The position numbers and the translations under genes were made by a program. The notes beneath the pieces were generated by a model. It was not told the DNA's origin, searched no databases, and worked only from the letters and a program-made list of their open reading frames with translations. DNA of 64,000 nt from an uncultured bacterium (GTDB lineage: Bacteria; Bacillota; Bacilli; Lactobacillales; Lactobacillaceae): assembly GCA_905214545.1 (NCBI GenBank), contig CAJMMO010000004.1, positions 4,653 through 68,652 on the forward strand, in the 5' to 3' direction. Below, piece after piece: positions 1-8,102 of the stretch; the stretch's first letter is position 1, and each line of letters starts with the position of its first letter.

Positions 1-1
1 G

Positions 2-205
2 GCGCTCAGCCGGGTCTTGGAAGACGGCGGCAGCGTCATCAACTACCTGATCCCGTGGGGCGTGGCCGGCTCGTTTGCGGCCTCGGCCTTGGGCGTGCCT
101 GTTCTGCAGTTTCTGCCCTTTGCCTTCTTCAGCCTGTTTTCACCGGTCTTCTCCATCTTTTCGGCCTGGACCGGCATCGGCTTAAAATGGCAGCACAAAA
201 AGTAA
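2..205 (+). CDS. Na+/H+ antiporter, NhaC-type, C-terminal fragment
   Basis: Only the last 67 residues are inside the window; the gene enters from the left edge in the frame ending at the TAA at 203-205. The fragment reads LEDGG, then IPWGVAGSFAASALGV, then a hydrophobic stretch rich in F, P and S ending in a short basic tail. NhaC family antiporters end with a similar pattern: a conserved IPW followed by a membrane helix and LGV. The protein would exchange external protons for cytoplasmic Na+ at the membrane. The family call rests on this short tail alone. Confidence 0.6.
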   Translation, partial: ALSRVLEDGGSVINYLIPWGVAGSFAASALGVPVLQFLPFAFFSLFSPVFSIFSAWTGIGLKWQHKK

Positions 206-222
206 GCATTTTGGCAATAATT

Positions 223-231
223 TGTTACAAT
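223..231 (+). promoter_or_regulatory. Extended -10 promoter of the Bax-inhibitor-1 gene
   Basis: The bases TGTTACAAT give a TG-N extended -10 with TACAAT at 226-231. It lies 36 bases before the ATG at 267, with no good -35 hexamer, as is common for extended -10 promoters. A ribosome binding site AAGGAG is at 257-262. Confidence 0.5.
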
Positions 232-266
232 AGCTCTATGACTTTTCAGAAAGGACAAGGAGATAA

Positions 267-980
267 ATGAATAACTTTTCAGCTCAACCCCAAAAGTCTT
301 CCCAAGACGTTGCGGGGCTCAATAGCTTTTTAAGCAAGATGTACGGCGTGATGTGCCTGGCTGTCTTGATTTCCGCACTGACCGCCTTTATCACTGTCGG
401 CGGCTTCGGCAACCAGCTGCTGGCCTACTTCGGTACCCACCGTGCCATGCTGTGGATCATGCTGCTGCTGCCTTTCGGCTTAAGCTTCGGCATCAGCTTT
501 AACGCCTACCGCAACCCGGCCTCGGCCATGGTCATGCTGTTTATCGTTTCCGTGATCTACGGCTTCGAGTTCGCTCTGATTTCTTACGCCTACACCGGCG
601 CCCAGATCACCGCGGCCTTTGTCTCATCGGCAAGCATTTTTGCGGCCATGGCCCTGTTTGGTACTTTTACCAAGCGCGACCTGAGCAACTGGGGTGCTTA
701 CGCTTCGGCTGCCCTGATCGGCCTGATCGTTGCCTGGCTCATCAACATGTTTGTGCGTTCTAACCCGGCAGCGCTGGTCTTCTCCTTCATCGCTGTCATC
801 ATCTTCACGGCGCTGACCGCCTACGATGCCAACAAGATGAAGAGCATCTACCAGCAATACGGCGGCCAAGTCCCGGTCAACGGTTTGGCTGTCTTAGGCG
901 CCTTCCAATTGTACCTGGACTTCATCAACCTGTTCCTGCAACTGCTGCAAATCTTCGGCATGTTCAGCGACAGAAACTAA
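267..980 (+). CDS. Bax inhibitor-1 family membrane protein (YbhL/YetJ-like)
   Basis: A 237-residue protein with about seven hydrophobic helices, the size and topology of the bacterial BI-1/TMBIM family. Bacillus YetJ of this family is a pH-sensitive calcium leak channel. The last third has TAYDANKMKSIYQ, a typical BI-1 signature with a conserved aspartate, followed by a hydrophobic LGAFQLYLDFINLFLQLLQ segment. The ATG is set by AAGGAG seven bases upstream. The gene stands alone, with its own extended -10 promoter and a terminator at 999-1017. The physiological role in lactobacilli is not known. Confidence 0.85.
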   Translation: MNNFSAQPQKSSQDVAGLNSFLSKMYGVMCLAVLISALTAFITVGGFGNQLLAYFGTHRAMLWIMLLLPFGLSFGISFNAYRNPASAMVMLFIVSVIYGFEFALISYAYTGAQITAAFVSSASIFAAMALFGTFTKRDLSNWGAYASAALIGLIVAWLINMFVRSNPAALVFSFIAVIIFTALTAYDANKMKSIYQQYGGQVPVNGLAVLGAFQLYLDFINLFLQLLQIFGMFSDRN

Positions 981-998
981 AAAAAGCATAAAAAAAAC

Positions 999-1017
999 AC
1001 CCGCCGGCAAGGCGGGT
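999..1017. terminator. Bidirectional terminator
   Basis: ACCCGCC at 999-1005 pairs with GGCGGGT at 1011-1017 across a five-base loop. A T-run follows on the plus strand and an A-run precedes it, so it can end both the BI-1 gene and the converging dhaL-dhaK transcript. Confidence 0.85.
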
Positions 1018-1033
1018 ATTTTTTTGTCTTTAA

Positions 1034-2020
1034 TTAAAGGGTGTCGCTTTTTTCAAAGGCGTCAGTCCACTTCTTCAGGTTTGGCGTCAAGCGTTCAATG
1101 GTCAAGGCAATCCCGTTCATGTTCAGGGAAGTTGCCAGGTTGCCGACGTGCTTGTAAGCAACCTTGATGCCCTTTTCGCCCAAGATCTTTTGAACGGCGC
1201 GGTACATGATGTATTGCTCTGCCAAAGGCGTTGAGCCTAAGCCGGACAGCATGACGAAGACTTCTTCGCCGCTCTTGAGCTCCAAGTCGTCAACCAGGGC
1301 GTCGGTCATGCGCTTGGCAATGCCGTCAGCAGGTTGCATCTTGAAGTTCTTGATGCCGCTTTCGCCGTGGTGGCCGATGCCGAATTCGTATTCGCCGTCT
1401 GGAATGTGGAAGTTCGGGTGGCCCACAGCTGGAATGGTCAGCTCGTGCAGGCCGACGCAGACGCTTCTGGTATTGTCGCGGGCTTCCTTAGCGGCCTCGC
1501 AGACAGCGTCGACGTCGCCGCCGTTTAAGGCAACTTGGCCGCCGGCAATCCACATCGTGATCAGGCCGGCAATCCCGTGGCGCTTGTCCTTCATGTTGGC
1601 TGGAGCCGAGGCGATGTCGTCTTTGGAAACGACGTACTTGACGTCGATGCCTTCGTCCTTAGCCATCAGCATCCCGGCCTTGGCGTTCATCATGTCGCCG
1701 GAGTAGTTGCCGAACAGGCAAGCGACGCCGCGGCCCTGGTCAGCCTTTCTAAAGGCGCCCAGGAAGGACAGCGGGGTTGGCGAAGCGAAGATTTCGCCGA
1801 CAGCTGCTGCATCCAGCATGTCTGGCCGCAGGTAAGCCAAGAATGATGGCTCGTGGCCGCTGCCGCCGCCGGAAACAATGCCGACCTTGTTGGCGATGCT
1901 CTTTGCGCGGTAAACCACACGCTTGTTGTCGTCAGCACGTTCCAAGCCTGGGTGCACCATCAAATAACCGTCAACATATTCATCAACCATATCGTTAGGA
2001 TCGTTCAGAAAACGTTGCAT
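1034..2020 (-). CDS. dhaK: Dihydroxyacetone kinase subunit DhaK-like
   Basis: 328 residues, the normal DhaK length. Binding residues known from E. coli DhaK sit at the same numbers: His56 in GGGSGHEP (51-58), Asp109 in YSGDM, and His218 in GIGHHGE, the residue that binds the ketose covalently. DhaK holds dihydroxyacetone (or a related ketose such as erythrulose) while DhaL supplies phosphate. The gene lies 17 bases downstream of dhaL in one operon, and no dhaM (the PTS phosphodonor) is in the window. It could therefore be an ATP-dependent kinase pair, or DhaM may lie elsewhere. The retained histidine argues against a regulator of the DhaQ type but does not exclude it. Confidence 0.8.
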   Translation of the reverse strand: MQRFLNDPNDMVDEYVDGYLMVHPGLERADDNKRVVYRAKSIANKVGIVSGGGSGHEPSFLAYLRPDMLDAAAVGEIFASPTPLSFLGAFRKADQGRGVACLFGNYSGDMMNAKAGMLMAKDEGIDVKYVVSKDDIASAPANMKDKRHGIAGLITMWIAGGQVALNGGDVDAVCEAAKEARDNTRSVCVGLHELTIPAVGHPNFHIPDGEYEFGIGHHGESGIKNFKMQPADGIAKRMTDALVDDLELKSGEEVFVMLSGLGSTPLAEQYIMYRAVQKILGEKGIKVAYKHVGNLATSLNMNGIALTIERLTPNLKKWTDAFEKSDTL

Positions 2021-2037
2021 AATGAGTCAGCCTCCTG

Positions 2038-2673
2038 TTACTTGTTCAAGCGTTTCATTTCGTCAGCCATCGCTTCGAGGAAGATCTCGCAAGAAGCGGC
2101 ACCGGCGTCAATCTTGCCGATCGTCTTTTTGCCTTGGCGAATGGAACGGCCGATCAGAGCTTGCATGTCTTTCGTAGCGTCCCGGCCGGCCTTGGCAGCT
2201 GCAACCATCTTGTCGAGTGCTTCCGGCAGGTCAGCGCCGCCTTCTACTGCCTTGTGCATGGCATCGGCAGCAGGTTCCAGAGTGTCGATCAAGGTCTTGT
2301 CGCCGACACGGGCGTCGGTGACGAATTCAATACTTTCCACAGCCTGTTGCAGCATGTCGTCGACAACCTTGGCGTCAATTTCTTCGTGGTCCTTAGACCC
2401 GTTGACCAAGCCGCGGCAGATCATCCCGTAAAGAGGCCCCATGGAACCGCCGATGTGGTTCATGACGGCATCCCAAATTGCTTGGAAGCCTTGGGTCATC
2501 GTGGTGTAGTGGTGCTCGTCAATTTCTTTTTGGGCCAGGTGCATGCCTTTGTCCATGTTGACGCCGTGGTCGCCATCGCCCAACTCATCCAAATCGCCCA
2601 AGTAGTCAGCCTTGGCCTCGATTTGTTTAATGACATTTTCCGGTACGCTAAGCGCTTCACCATTTTTAAACAT
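2038..2673 (-). CDS. dhaL: Dihydroxyacetone kinase subunit DhaL-like
   Basis: 211 residues. The metal-nucleotide motif is LDELGDGDHGVNM (about 28-40), one residue shorter than the usual LD-x3-GD-x-DHG spacing of DhaL, with Asp33 and Asp35 kept. GGSMGPLYG and GDKTLIDTL follow, as in the family. DhaL carries the ADP/ATP that phosphorylates the ketose held by DhaK. It is the first gene of the dhaL-dhaK operon, with AGGAGA as ribosome binding site and a cre-like operator about 57 bases upstream of the start. The shortened metal loop may matter for nucleotide exchange. Confidence 0.8.
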   Translation of the reverse strand: MFKNGEALSVPENVIKQIEAKADYLGDLDELGDGDHGVNMDKGMHLAQKEIDEHHYTTMTQGFQAIWDAVMNHIGGSMGPLYGMICRGLVNGSKDHEEIDAKVVDDMLQQAVESIEFVTDARVGDKTLIDTLEPAADAMHKAVEGGADLPEALDKMVAAAKAGRDATKDMQALIGRSIRQGKKTIGKIDAGAASCEIFLEAMADEMKRLNK

Positions 2674-2729
2674 ACTGTGATTCTCCTGTTCCTAAATGAA
2701 CAACCAACATTATGCGTTTTTGAGAGAAA

Positions 2730-2743
2730 TGGAAACGGTTTCT
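2730..2743. promoter_or_regulatory. cre-like operator upstream of dhaL
   Basis: TGGAAACGGTTTCT matches the CcpA consensus TGWAANCGNTNWCA at 12 of 14 positions. It lies just upstream of a CATAAT -10 on the minus strand (2708-2713), around the -35 position, where CcpA binding would repress. Confidence 0.6.
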
Positions 2744-2815
2744 CTCTTCAGCTCTATTGTATTCCACTTCCACAATTTTGTTAGTACTTTTTTCACAAAT
2801 TTTACGTAAAAAAAA

Positions 2816-2838
2816 GACCTGGTTTTTCATACCAGGTC
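2816..2838 (-). terminator. Terminator of dgkB
   Basis: GACCTGGT and ACCAGGTC form an 8-bp stem with a seven-base loop. On the minus strand it is followed by nine T, right after the dgkB stop codon. Confidence 0.85.
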
Positions 2839-2844
2839 AATTTT

Positions 2845-3747
2845 TTAGCCTACGTAAAATTCGATGTGCTGCTTCAGGTTGTGGAATTCCATCGGCAGAC
2901 AGCCGCCCTCTTCGCCGTCTAAGTTGACGGGCAGCTTGACGCCGTCTTCGCCCAGGAGTTCTGCCTTGAAGTAGCTGGTCTTGGTGTAGATGATTTCCGG
3001 ATCTTTGACGTGCTTGCCGTTCAAAGCCTGCACCATCAAGCGCAAGACATCAACAGGCTTCGCCGTCTTCACGACGATTAATTGGAAAAGGCCGTCCGAC
3101 AATTGGGCGTCGGGCATGATCTGTTCAAAGCCCCCGATGGAGTTCGTCATCCCCAGCAGGAACATGGACAAGTCGCCCTCGTAGACGCCGTCGTCATAAG
3201 TCAGCCGCATCTTGTGGCTGGAAATATGCGGCAGCATCTCCGCGCCCCTGATCAGGTAGGCGGTGTAGCCCAAAGCCGACTTGGTTTCAGACGGCACGCC
3301 GTAGGTCAGGTCGGCCAAGGAGCCGGAGGCTGCGATGTTCATGAAGTACTGGTCGCCGGCCTGGCCGATGTCCATCGGCCGGACCTTGTTTTTCAAAATG
3401 ACACGCGCAGCCGCCACTAAGTCGTCGCGCGGAATCTTCAAAGCCCGCGCGAAGTCGTTGGTGGTCCCGCCCGGGATCACGGCCATCTTCGGCCGCTTGG
3501 GCAGCGGCGCGATGCCGTTGACAACCTCGTTGACCGTCCCGTCGCCGCCGGCGGCCACGACTAAGTCAAAGCCGGCCTCGGCACAGCGCTTGGCCTCATT
3601 TTGTGCGGACAGCGGGCTGGGCGTGGTGCGGAAGGCACTGGCCTCGTAGCCGGCCTGCTCTAAGATGTCCAGGATGTCAGCCACATTGCGCGGCATTTGT
3701 TCATGACCAGAAACAGGATTATAGATCAGTCTTGCTCTTTTGACCAT
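2845..3747 (-). CDS. dgkB: Diacylglycerol/lipid kinase, DgkB/YegS family
   Basis: 300 residues with the catalytic GGDGT loop at 67-71 (AAGGDGTVNEVVNGI) and the IPGGTTNDFAR motif at about 91-101, both diagnostic of the DagK catalytic domain. In Firmicutes, DgkB rephosphorylates the diacylglycerol released when lipoteichoic acid is made, at the inner membrane surface, returning it to phospholipid synthesis. It is the last gene of the leftward series behind gatB, 19 bases after it, the usual order in lactobacilli. Confidence 0.88.
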   Translation of the reverse strand: MVKRARLIYNPVSGHEQMPRNVADILDILEQAGYEASAFRTTPSPLSAQNEAKRCAEAGFDLVVAAGGDGTVNEVVNGIAPLPKRPKMAVIPGGTTNDFARALKIPRDDLVAAARVILKNKVRPMDIGQAGDQYFMNIAASGSLADLTYGVPSETKSALGYTAYLIRGAEMLPHISSHKMRLTYDDGVYEGDLSMFLLGMTNSIGGFEQIMPDAQLSDGLFQLIVVKTAKPVDVLRLMVQALNGKHVKDPEIIYTKTSYFKAELLGEDGVKLPVNLDGEEGGCLPMEFHNLKQHIEFYVG

Positions 3748-3766
3748 TGCACCAATTCTCCGTTAA

Positions 3767-5197
3767 CTAACGACTCTGCAGCTCCTTGTTAAGCAGCTTG
3801 TTGACCATCTTCGGGTTGGCCTTGCCGCGGGTCTGCTTCATGATTTGGCCGACGAGGTAGCCGATTGCACGGTCCTTGCCGTTCTTGAAGTCTTCCACAG
3901 ATTGCGGGTTGTCGTCGACAACCTTCTTGACCATTGGCCCTAAGACGCTTTCGTCTGACAGCTGGACCATGCCCTTTTCTTCGACATACTTTTGCGGGTC
4001 GGTGCCGTTGGCGATCGTTTCTGCAAAGACCTTCTTGGCGATCTTGGATGAAATCGTGCCGTCCTTGATCAGCTTGATCATCTTGGCCAGGTTTTCTGGG
4101 GTCAAGGCGATGTCGGCCAAGGCAACGCGGTGGTCGTTCAAGTAACCGTTGACCTGGGTGTTCATCCAGTTAGCGGCTAATTGCGGGTCAGCGCCGGCAG
4201 CCAAGGTCTTGTCAAAGAAGTCTGAGCTTTCCTTGGTCTGCAAGATGACGTTGGCGTCGTAAGGCTTCAGGCCGTACTTGTTGACGTAGTTGTCGAAGCG
4301 GACGTCGGCGCCTTCCGGCAATTCCTTTTCAATTTCGTCGATCCATTCCTGCTTAATCTTGTAAGGCGGAATGTCTGGTTCTGGGAAGTAGCGGTAGTCG
4401 GCTGCGCCTTCCTTGACACGTTCCAGAACGGTCTTGCCGGTGTTTTCGTCGAAACGGCGGGTTGATAATTGGACCCGGCCGCCGGACAGCAGGACTTGCT
4501 GCTGGCGCTTTTCTTCGTAAGCAAGCGAAGCGCGGACGTGTTCGAAAGAGTTCAGGTTCTTCATTTCAACCTTGGTGCCGAGTTCCTTTTGGCCGGCAGG
4601 ACGAATTGAAATGTTGGTGTCGACACGCATGGAACCTTCCTCCATCTTCACGTCGGAAGCACCGGTGAACTGCACGATCTTACGCAGCTTTTCCAGGTAA
4701 GCGTAAGCTTCGTCAGGGTCTTCCATGTCAGGTTCTGAAACGACTTCCAGAAGCGGCACACCCTGCCGGTTCAAGTCGACGTATGAAAAGCCGTTGGTCC
4801 CGTGGGTGTTCTTGCCGGCGTCCTCTTCGATGTGCATTTCGTGGATGCCGATGCGCTTTTTCTTCCCGTGAACTTCGACTTCGACATAGCCGTCGCGGGC
4901 TAATGGTTCAAAGAACTGCGTAATCTGGTAAGCCTTCGGGTTGTCTGGGTAAAAGTAGTTCTTCCGGTCAAAGTGCGTCCGCGGCAGGATGTGGGCGTGG
5001 GTGGCCAAAGCGACCATGATGCCCAGGCGGTAGACGTTCTTGTTCACCATCGGCAAAACGCCTGGGTAGCCCCAGTCGATGACGTTGGTTTCGGTGTTCG
5101 GCTTAGCGCCGTAGGTAACTGGTGAAGGAGAGAAAATCTTGCTCTTTGTCTTTAATTCAAAGTGAACTTCCAGACCAATCGTTGATTTAAAATTCAT
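3767..5197 (-). CDS. gatB: Aspartyl/glutamyl-tRNA amidotransferase subunit B
   Basis: 476 residues, full length. The N-terminus (GLEVHFELKTKSKIFSPSP) and the internal VPLLEVVSEPDM segment are GatB hallmarks; the C-terminal part is the helical YqeY-like tRNA-binding tail. GatB phosphorylates the misacylated Glu-tRNA(Gln) or Asp-tRNA(Asn) with ATP and transfers the ammonia made by GatA. Two bases separate it from gatA, so the subunits are co-translated. Confidence 0.96.
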   Translation of the reverse strand: MNFKSTIGLEVHFELKTKSKIFSPSPVTYGAKPNTETNVIDWGYPGVLPMVNKNVYRLGIMVALATHAHILPRTHFDRKNYFYPDNPKAYQITQFFEPLARDGYVEVEVHGKKKRIGIHEMHIEEDAGKNTHGTNGFSYVDLNRQGVPLLEVVSEPDMEDPDEAYAYLEKLRKIVQFTGASDVKMEEGSMRVDTNISIRPAGQKELGTKVEMKNLNSFEHVRASLAYEEKRQQQVLLSGGRVQLSTRRFDENTGKTVLERVKEGAADYRYFPEPDIPPYKIKQEWIDEIEKELPEGADVRFDNYVNKYGLKPYDANVILQTKESSDFFDKTLAAGADPQLAANWMNTQVNGYLNDHRVALADIALTPENLAKMIKLIKDGTISSKIAKKVFAETIANGTDPQKYVEEKGMVQLSDESVLGPMVKKVVDDNPQSVEDFKNGKDRAIGYLVGQIMKQTRGKANPKMVNKLLNKELQSR

Positions 5198-5199
5198 GC

Positions 5200-6642
5200 T
5201 TAATCCTCCAATCCAGCTGGTTTTTGCTCGTAGAACTTGTTGCTGCGTTCGATGAAGTCGGCGGTCCGCAGAACGCTGGCTTCGTCAAACAGGTTGCCCA
5301 TGATCTGGAAACCAACCGGCATGCCGTTGTCTGCCTTGCCGGCAGGAACGCTGGCTGAAGGCAGGCCGGCCAGGTTTGCGGAAATGGTCAGGATGTCGTT
5401 GTTGTACATCTTGATCGGGTCGGAAATTTCGCTGCCGATTTCAAAGGCTGGCGTGGTCGTGGTTGGCCCCACGATGACGTCGTTGTCTTCAAAGATCTTG
5501 GCGAAGTCGCGGCAGATCAAAGTTCTGACTCTGGAAGCCTGCATGAAGTAGGCGTCGTAGTAACCGGCGGACAGGGCAAAGGAGCCCAGCATGATCCGGC
5601 GCTTAACTTCTGGGCCGAAGCCTTCGGTTCTGGACTTGATGTAGACGTCCTTCAAGTTCTTAGCTTCCGGGCTGCGGTAGCCGTAGCGGATACCGTCGTA
5701 ACGCTGGAGGTTTGATGAAGCCTCGCTGGAAGCGATGATGTAGTAAGTAGGCACTACGTACTTGGTGTAAGGCAGGGTTACTTCGTTGATGATCGCGCCA
5801 TTTTCACGCAGCACGTCGATTTGCGCTTGGACAGCCTTTTTCACGTCTTCGTCAACGGCGTCGCTCATGTATTCCTTAGGCACAGCAACGCGCAGGCCCT
5901 TCACGTCTTGGCCTAAGGCCTTGGTGAAGTCTGGGACCGGACGCTCAGAAACAGTGGCGTCGTGGTCGTCTGGGCCGGCGATGACGTTTAAGACTTCGGC
6001 TGAGTCCTTGACGCGCTTGCTCATGACCCCGATTTGGTCCAGGGATGATGAAAAGGCGATCAGGCCCCAACGAGAAACACGGCCGTAGGTCGGCTTGATG
6101 CCGAAGATGCCGTTGAAAGCAGCCGGCTGGCGGATTGAACCACCGGTGTCAGAACCCAAGGCTGCGACAACGTCGCCGGCAGCAACTGCAGCTGCAGAAC
6201 CGCCCGAAGAACCGCCAGGTACGCGGTTTAAGTCCCAAGGGTTTCTAACCGGGCCAAAGTAGGAGTGTTCGCTGGATGAACCCATGGCGAACTCGTCCAT
6301 GTTGGTCTTGCCGACAATTGAAACTTGGGCAGCCTTCAGCTTGCTGATGACGGTGGCGTCGTAAACTGGTACAAAGTTGTCCAAGATGTGGCTGGCAGCG
6401 GTCGTCTTTAAGCCGTTGGTGACAATGTTGTCCTTGATGGCCAGCGGAATGCCGGCCAGCTTGCTTTTGCCAAAGTCCAAGTTTTCAGCAGGCTTGGCGT
6501 CTTCGTCAACGCTGATCCAGGCGTTGAGCTTTTCGTGTTTTTTTGCTTGCGCAATTGAGCCTTGCAAAAGCTTGTCGGCAGTAGTCTCGCCGCTGGCCAG
6601 CTTATCGTGCAGGGAGTCAATCGTTTCGTTTAAGTAATCCAT
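5200..6642 (-). CDS. gatA: Aspartyl/glutamyl-tRNA amidotransferase subunit A
   Basis: 480 residues of the amidase signature family. The Ser-cisSer-Lys triad is visible: Lys70 in IPLAIKDN, the serines of GGSSGGSAAAVAAG from 143, and the nucleophile Ser169 in DTGGSIR. GatA hydrolyses glutamine and channels ammonia to GatB. Its ATG overlaps the gatC stop codon by one base (TAATG), an arrangement for translational coupling. Confidence 0.96.
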   Translation of the reverse strand: MDYLNETIDSLHDKLASGETTADKLLQGSIAQAKKHEKLNAWISVDEDAKPAENLDFGKSKLAGIPLAIKDNIVTNGLKTTAASHILDNFVPVYDATVISKLKAAQVSIVGKTNMDEFAMGSSSEHSYFGPVRNPWDLNRVPGGSSGGSAAAVAAGDVVAALGSDTGGSIRQPAAFNGIFGIKPTYGRVSRWGLIAFSSSLDQIGVMSKRVKDSAEVLNVIAGPDDHDATVSERPVPDFTKALGQDVKGLRVAVPKEYMSDAVDEDVKKAVQAQIDVLRENGAIINEVTLPYTKYVVPTYYIIASSEASSNLQRYDGIRYGYRSPEAKNLKDVYIKSRTEGFGPEVKRRIMLGSFALSAGYYDAYFMQASRVRTLICRDFAKIFEDNDVIVGPTTTTPAFEIGSEISDPIKMYNNDILTISANLAGLPSASVPAGKADNGMPVGFQIMGNLFDEASVLRTADFIERSNKFYEQKPAGLED

Positions 6643-6944
6643 TAGTCGTTATCGTCCTTGTCAATAATTACAGGTACCTTAATGAAGCCATTGCTCTTGT
6701 CAGGCACGTTCTCCATCAACTCATCGCGGGTTTGCCATTTTTCAGGCTTGTCTTCGCGGAAGACAGTGTCCCGGTCGACGATCTGGGTCGTAGCCGGCAC
6801 GCCCTTGGTATCAACTGCAATCAATTCATTGGCCATATTGATAATATTGCCCATTTGCTCGGTAACTTCCGCGCTGTCTTTTTCAGGCACTGCCAGTCTA
6901 GAAAGAGTGGCAATGTGGGCGATATCCTTCTTAGTAATCTTCAC
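6642..6944 (-). CDS. gatC: Aspartyl/glutamyl-tRNA amidotransferase subunit C
   Basis: 100 residues from a GTG start at 6942-6944, chosen because AGGAGG lies six bases before it; a longer frame reading to 7010 would enter the camS coding region. The sequence opens with KITKKDIAHIATLSRLAVPE, the standard GatC beginning. GatC wraps around GatA and GatB and stabilises the complex. The gene runs into gatA with a one-base overlap. Confidence 0.93.
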   Translation of the reverse strand: MKITKKDIAHIATLSRLAVPEKDSAEVTEQMGNIINMANELIAVDTKGVPATTQIVDRDTVFREDKPEKWQTRDELMENVPDKSNGFIKVPVIIDKDDND

Positions 6945-6954
6945 CGTAGACCTC

Positions 6955-8100
6955 CTATTCACCATTAAACACATGCACGTAATAATTATCCCCGGCCGAA
7001 TTCTTGGCAATTAAGGCCTGGATGTCGTTGACCGAGCTGATCTTGATCTCGATGGCCGCATTGTTTGGCAGGTACTTGCGGGCTGAGGCCAAAGTCAGCT
7101 TGGTAAAGCTTTCGATTTGGGCGTAGCCGTAGAACTGCGTCGTGATGCGGATATCTTCTTCGGTCAGCTTGCCGTCCGTGTATTTCACGCTGGCGGTTAC
7201 CCCGCTGACGTCCGGGAAGTAGTCCTGCACGGCTGCCTTGAAGTTGCTGAAGTCCGAAGCGTCATTGCTTGAAATCGGCTTGGCGTCACCAACCGTCGGC
7301 AGTGTTTGCGTGCGCATGTCCAATTTTTTCCAATTATTTATTTTACTACTATTAGCATTGGCAATGCCATATGCAAAATAGTTGCCCGAAGACAGCGAAT
7401 CCGCGGCTGTCTTTGAAAAAAGTCCGACGAGGATCGGAATATTTTTCAGCTTCTTATCCTTGCGCAGGCGGGCGACTACTTCTTCAGCAGCCTTTTTGCC
7501 GTAGCGTTCTTGGTCATCCCGGCTGATGTTGGTGTGGTACTGCGGTCCGCCTTCTTTTTTATTGAAGTAGTCGACCGAGTTCATCGCCAAACCGATGCTC
7601 ATCCCCGCGATGTGGTAGCTGCTGCGCGAACCCGTCAGGTAGTCCTGTTCTTGGATCTGTTCGACGCGGATCGGGTTGCGCGTGTCGGCGCCTTTTTTGT
7701 GGTTGTCTTCCGGGTTCAAGCCCTCAGGGTTTTTCTTGCTCTTGCGGGCCAGCCAGTCCGTGGCCTTATCGCTCGAAATCTCCTGGCCTTCCTGGAAGAC
7801 GTAGCGGTTAGTTGAAAAAGCACGCTTGGACAAGTCGACTAAGCCCTGCTCATAAGCCCGGGTGTCGACGTCGTTGTCGTTGTTCGTGGCGCTCAGCCCG
7901 GAAATCGGGCTGGTGCGGTAGCGGCCGTTTTTCAGCAAGACGGTGTAGCCGCCCTTGGACGTCGTCGTGGTCTGGTAGCGGCGGGTCTTTTTAGTAGAAG
8001 TTGTCGGGTTATTTGACAAATCGGAATTTTTTAAGTTGCCGCAGGCCGTCAGACTGACGGCGATCCCTGCCAGCAGCAGCATTTGCAAAAAGCGCTTCAC
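6955..8100 (-). CDS. camS: CamS family lipoprotein (sex pheromone precursor family)
   Basis: 381 residues with a lipoprotein signal: basic MKRF, a hydrophobic stretch, and the lipobox LTAC with Cys20 as lipid-modified residue. The mature part after a threonine- and lysine-rich linker matches CamS, whose signal peptide yields pheromone cAM373 in enterococci and staphylococci. It sits between ligA and gatC, the conserved position in Lactobacillales. The function of the mature protein is unknown. Confidence 0.9.
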   Translation of the reverse strand: MKRFLQMLLLAGIAVSLTACGNLKNSDLSNNPTTSTKKTRRYQTTTTSKGGYTVLLKNGRYRTSPISGLSATNNDNDVDTRAYEQGLVDLSKRAFSTNRYVFQEGQEISSDKATDWLARKSKKNPEGLNPEDNHKKGADTRNPIRVEQIQEQDYLTGSRSSYHIAGMSIGLAMNSVDYFNKKEGGPQYHTNISRDDQERYGKKAAEEVVARLRKDKKLKNIPILVGLFSKTAADSLSSGNYFAYGIANANSSKINNWKKLDMRTQTLPTVGDAKPISSNDASDFSNFKAAVQDYFPDVSGVTASVKYTDGKLTEEDIRITTQFYGYAQIESFTKLTLASARKYLPNNAAIEIKISSVNDIQALIAKNSAGDNYYVHVFNGE

Positions 8101-8102
8101 TT

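Noticed and set aside
2134..2784. Long plus-strand frame of 216 codons
   Set aside because: It lies antisense to dhaL, follows its third-position GC bias and has no ribosome binding site. The same holds for other long antisense frames in ligA, pcrA, nadE and the beta-helix gene.
6945..7010. Longer gatC of 122 residues
   Set aside because: The extra part overlaps the camS coding end and would put AGGAGG inside the gene; the GTG at 6944 gives the standard GatC N-terminus.
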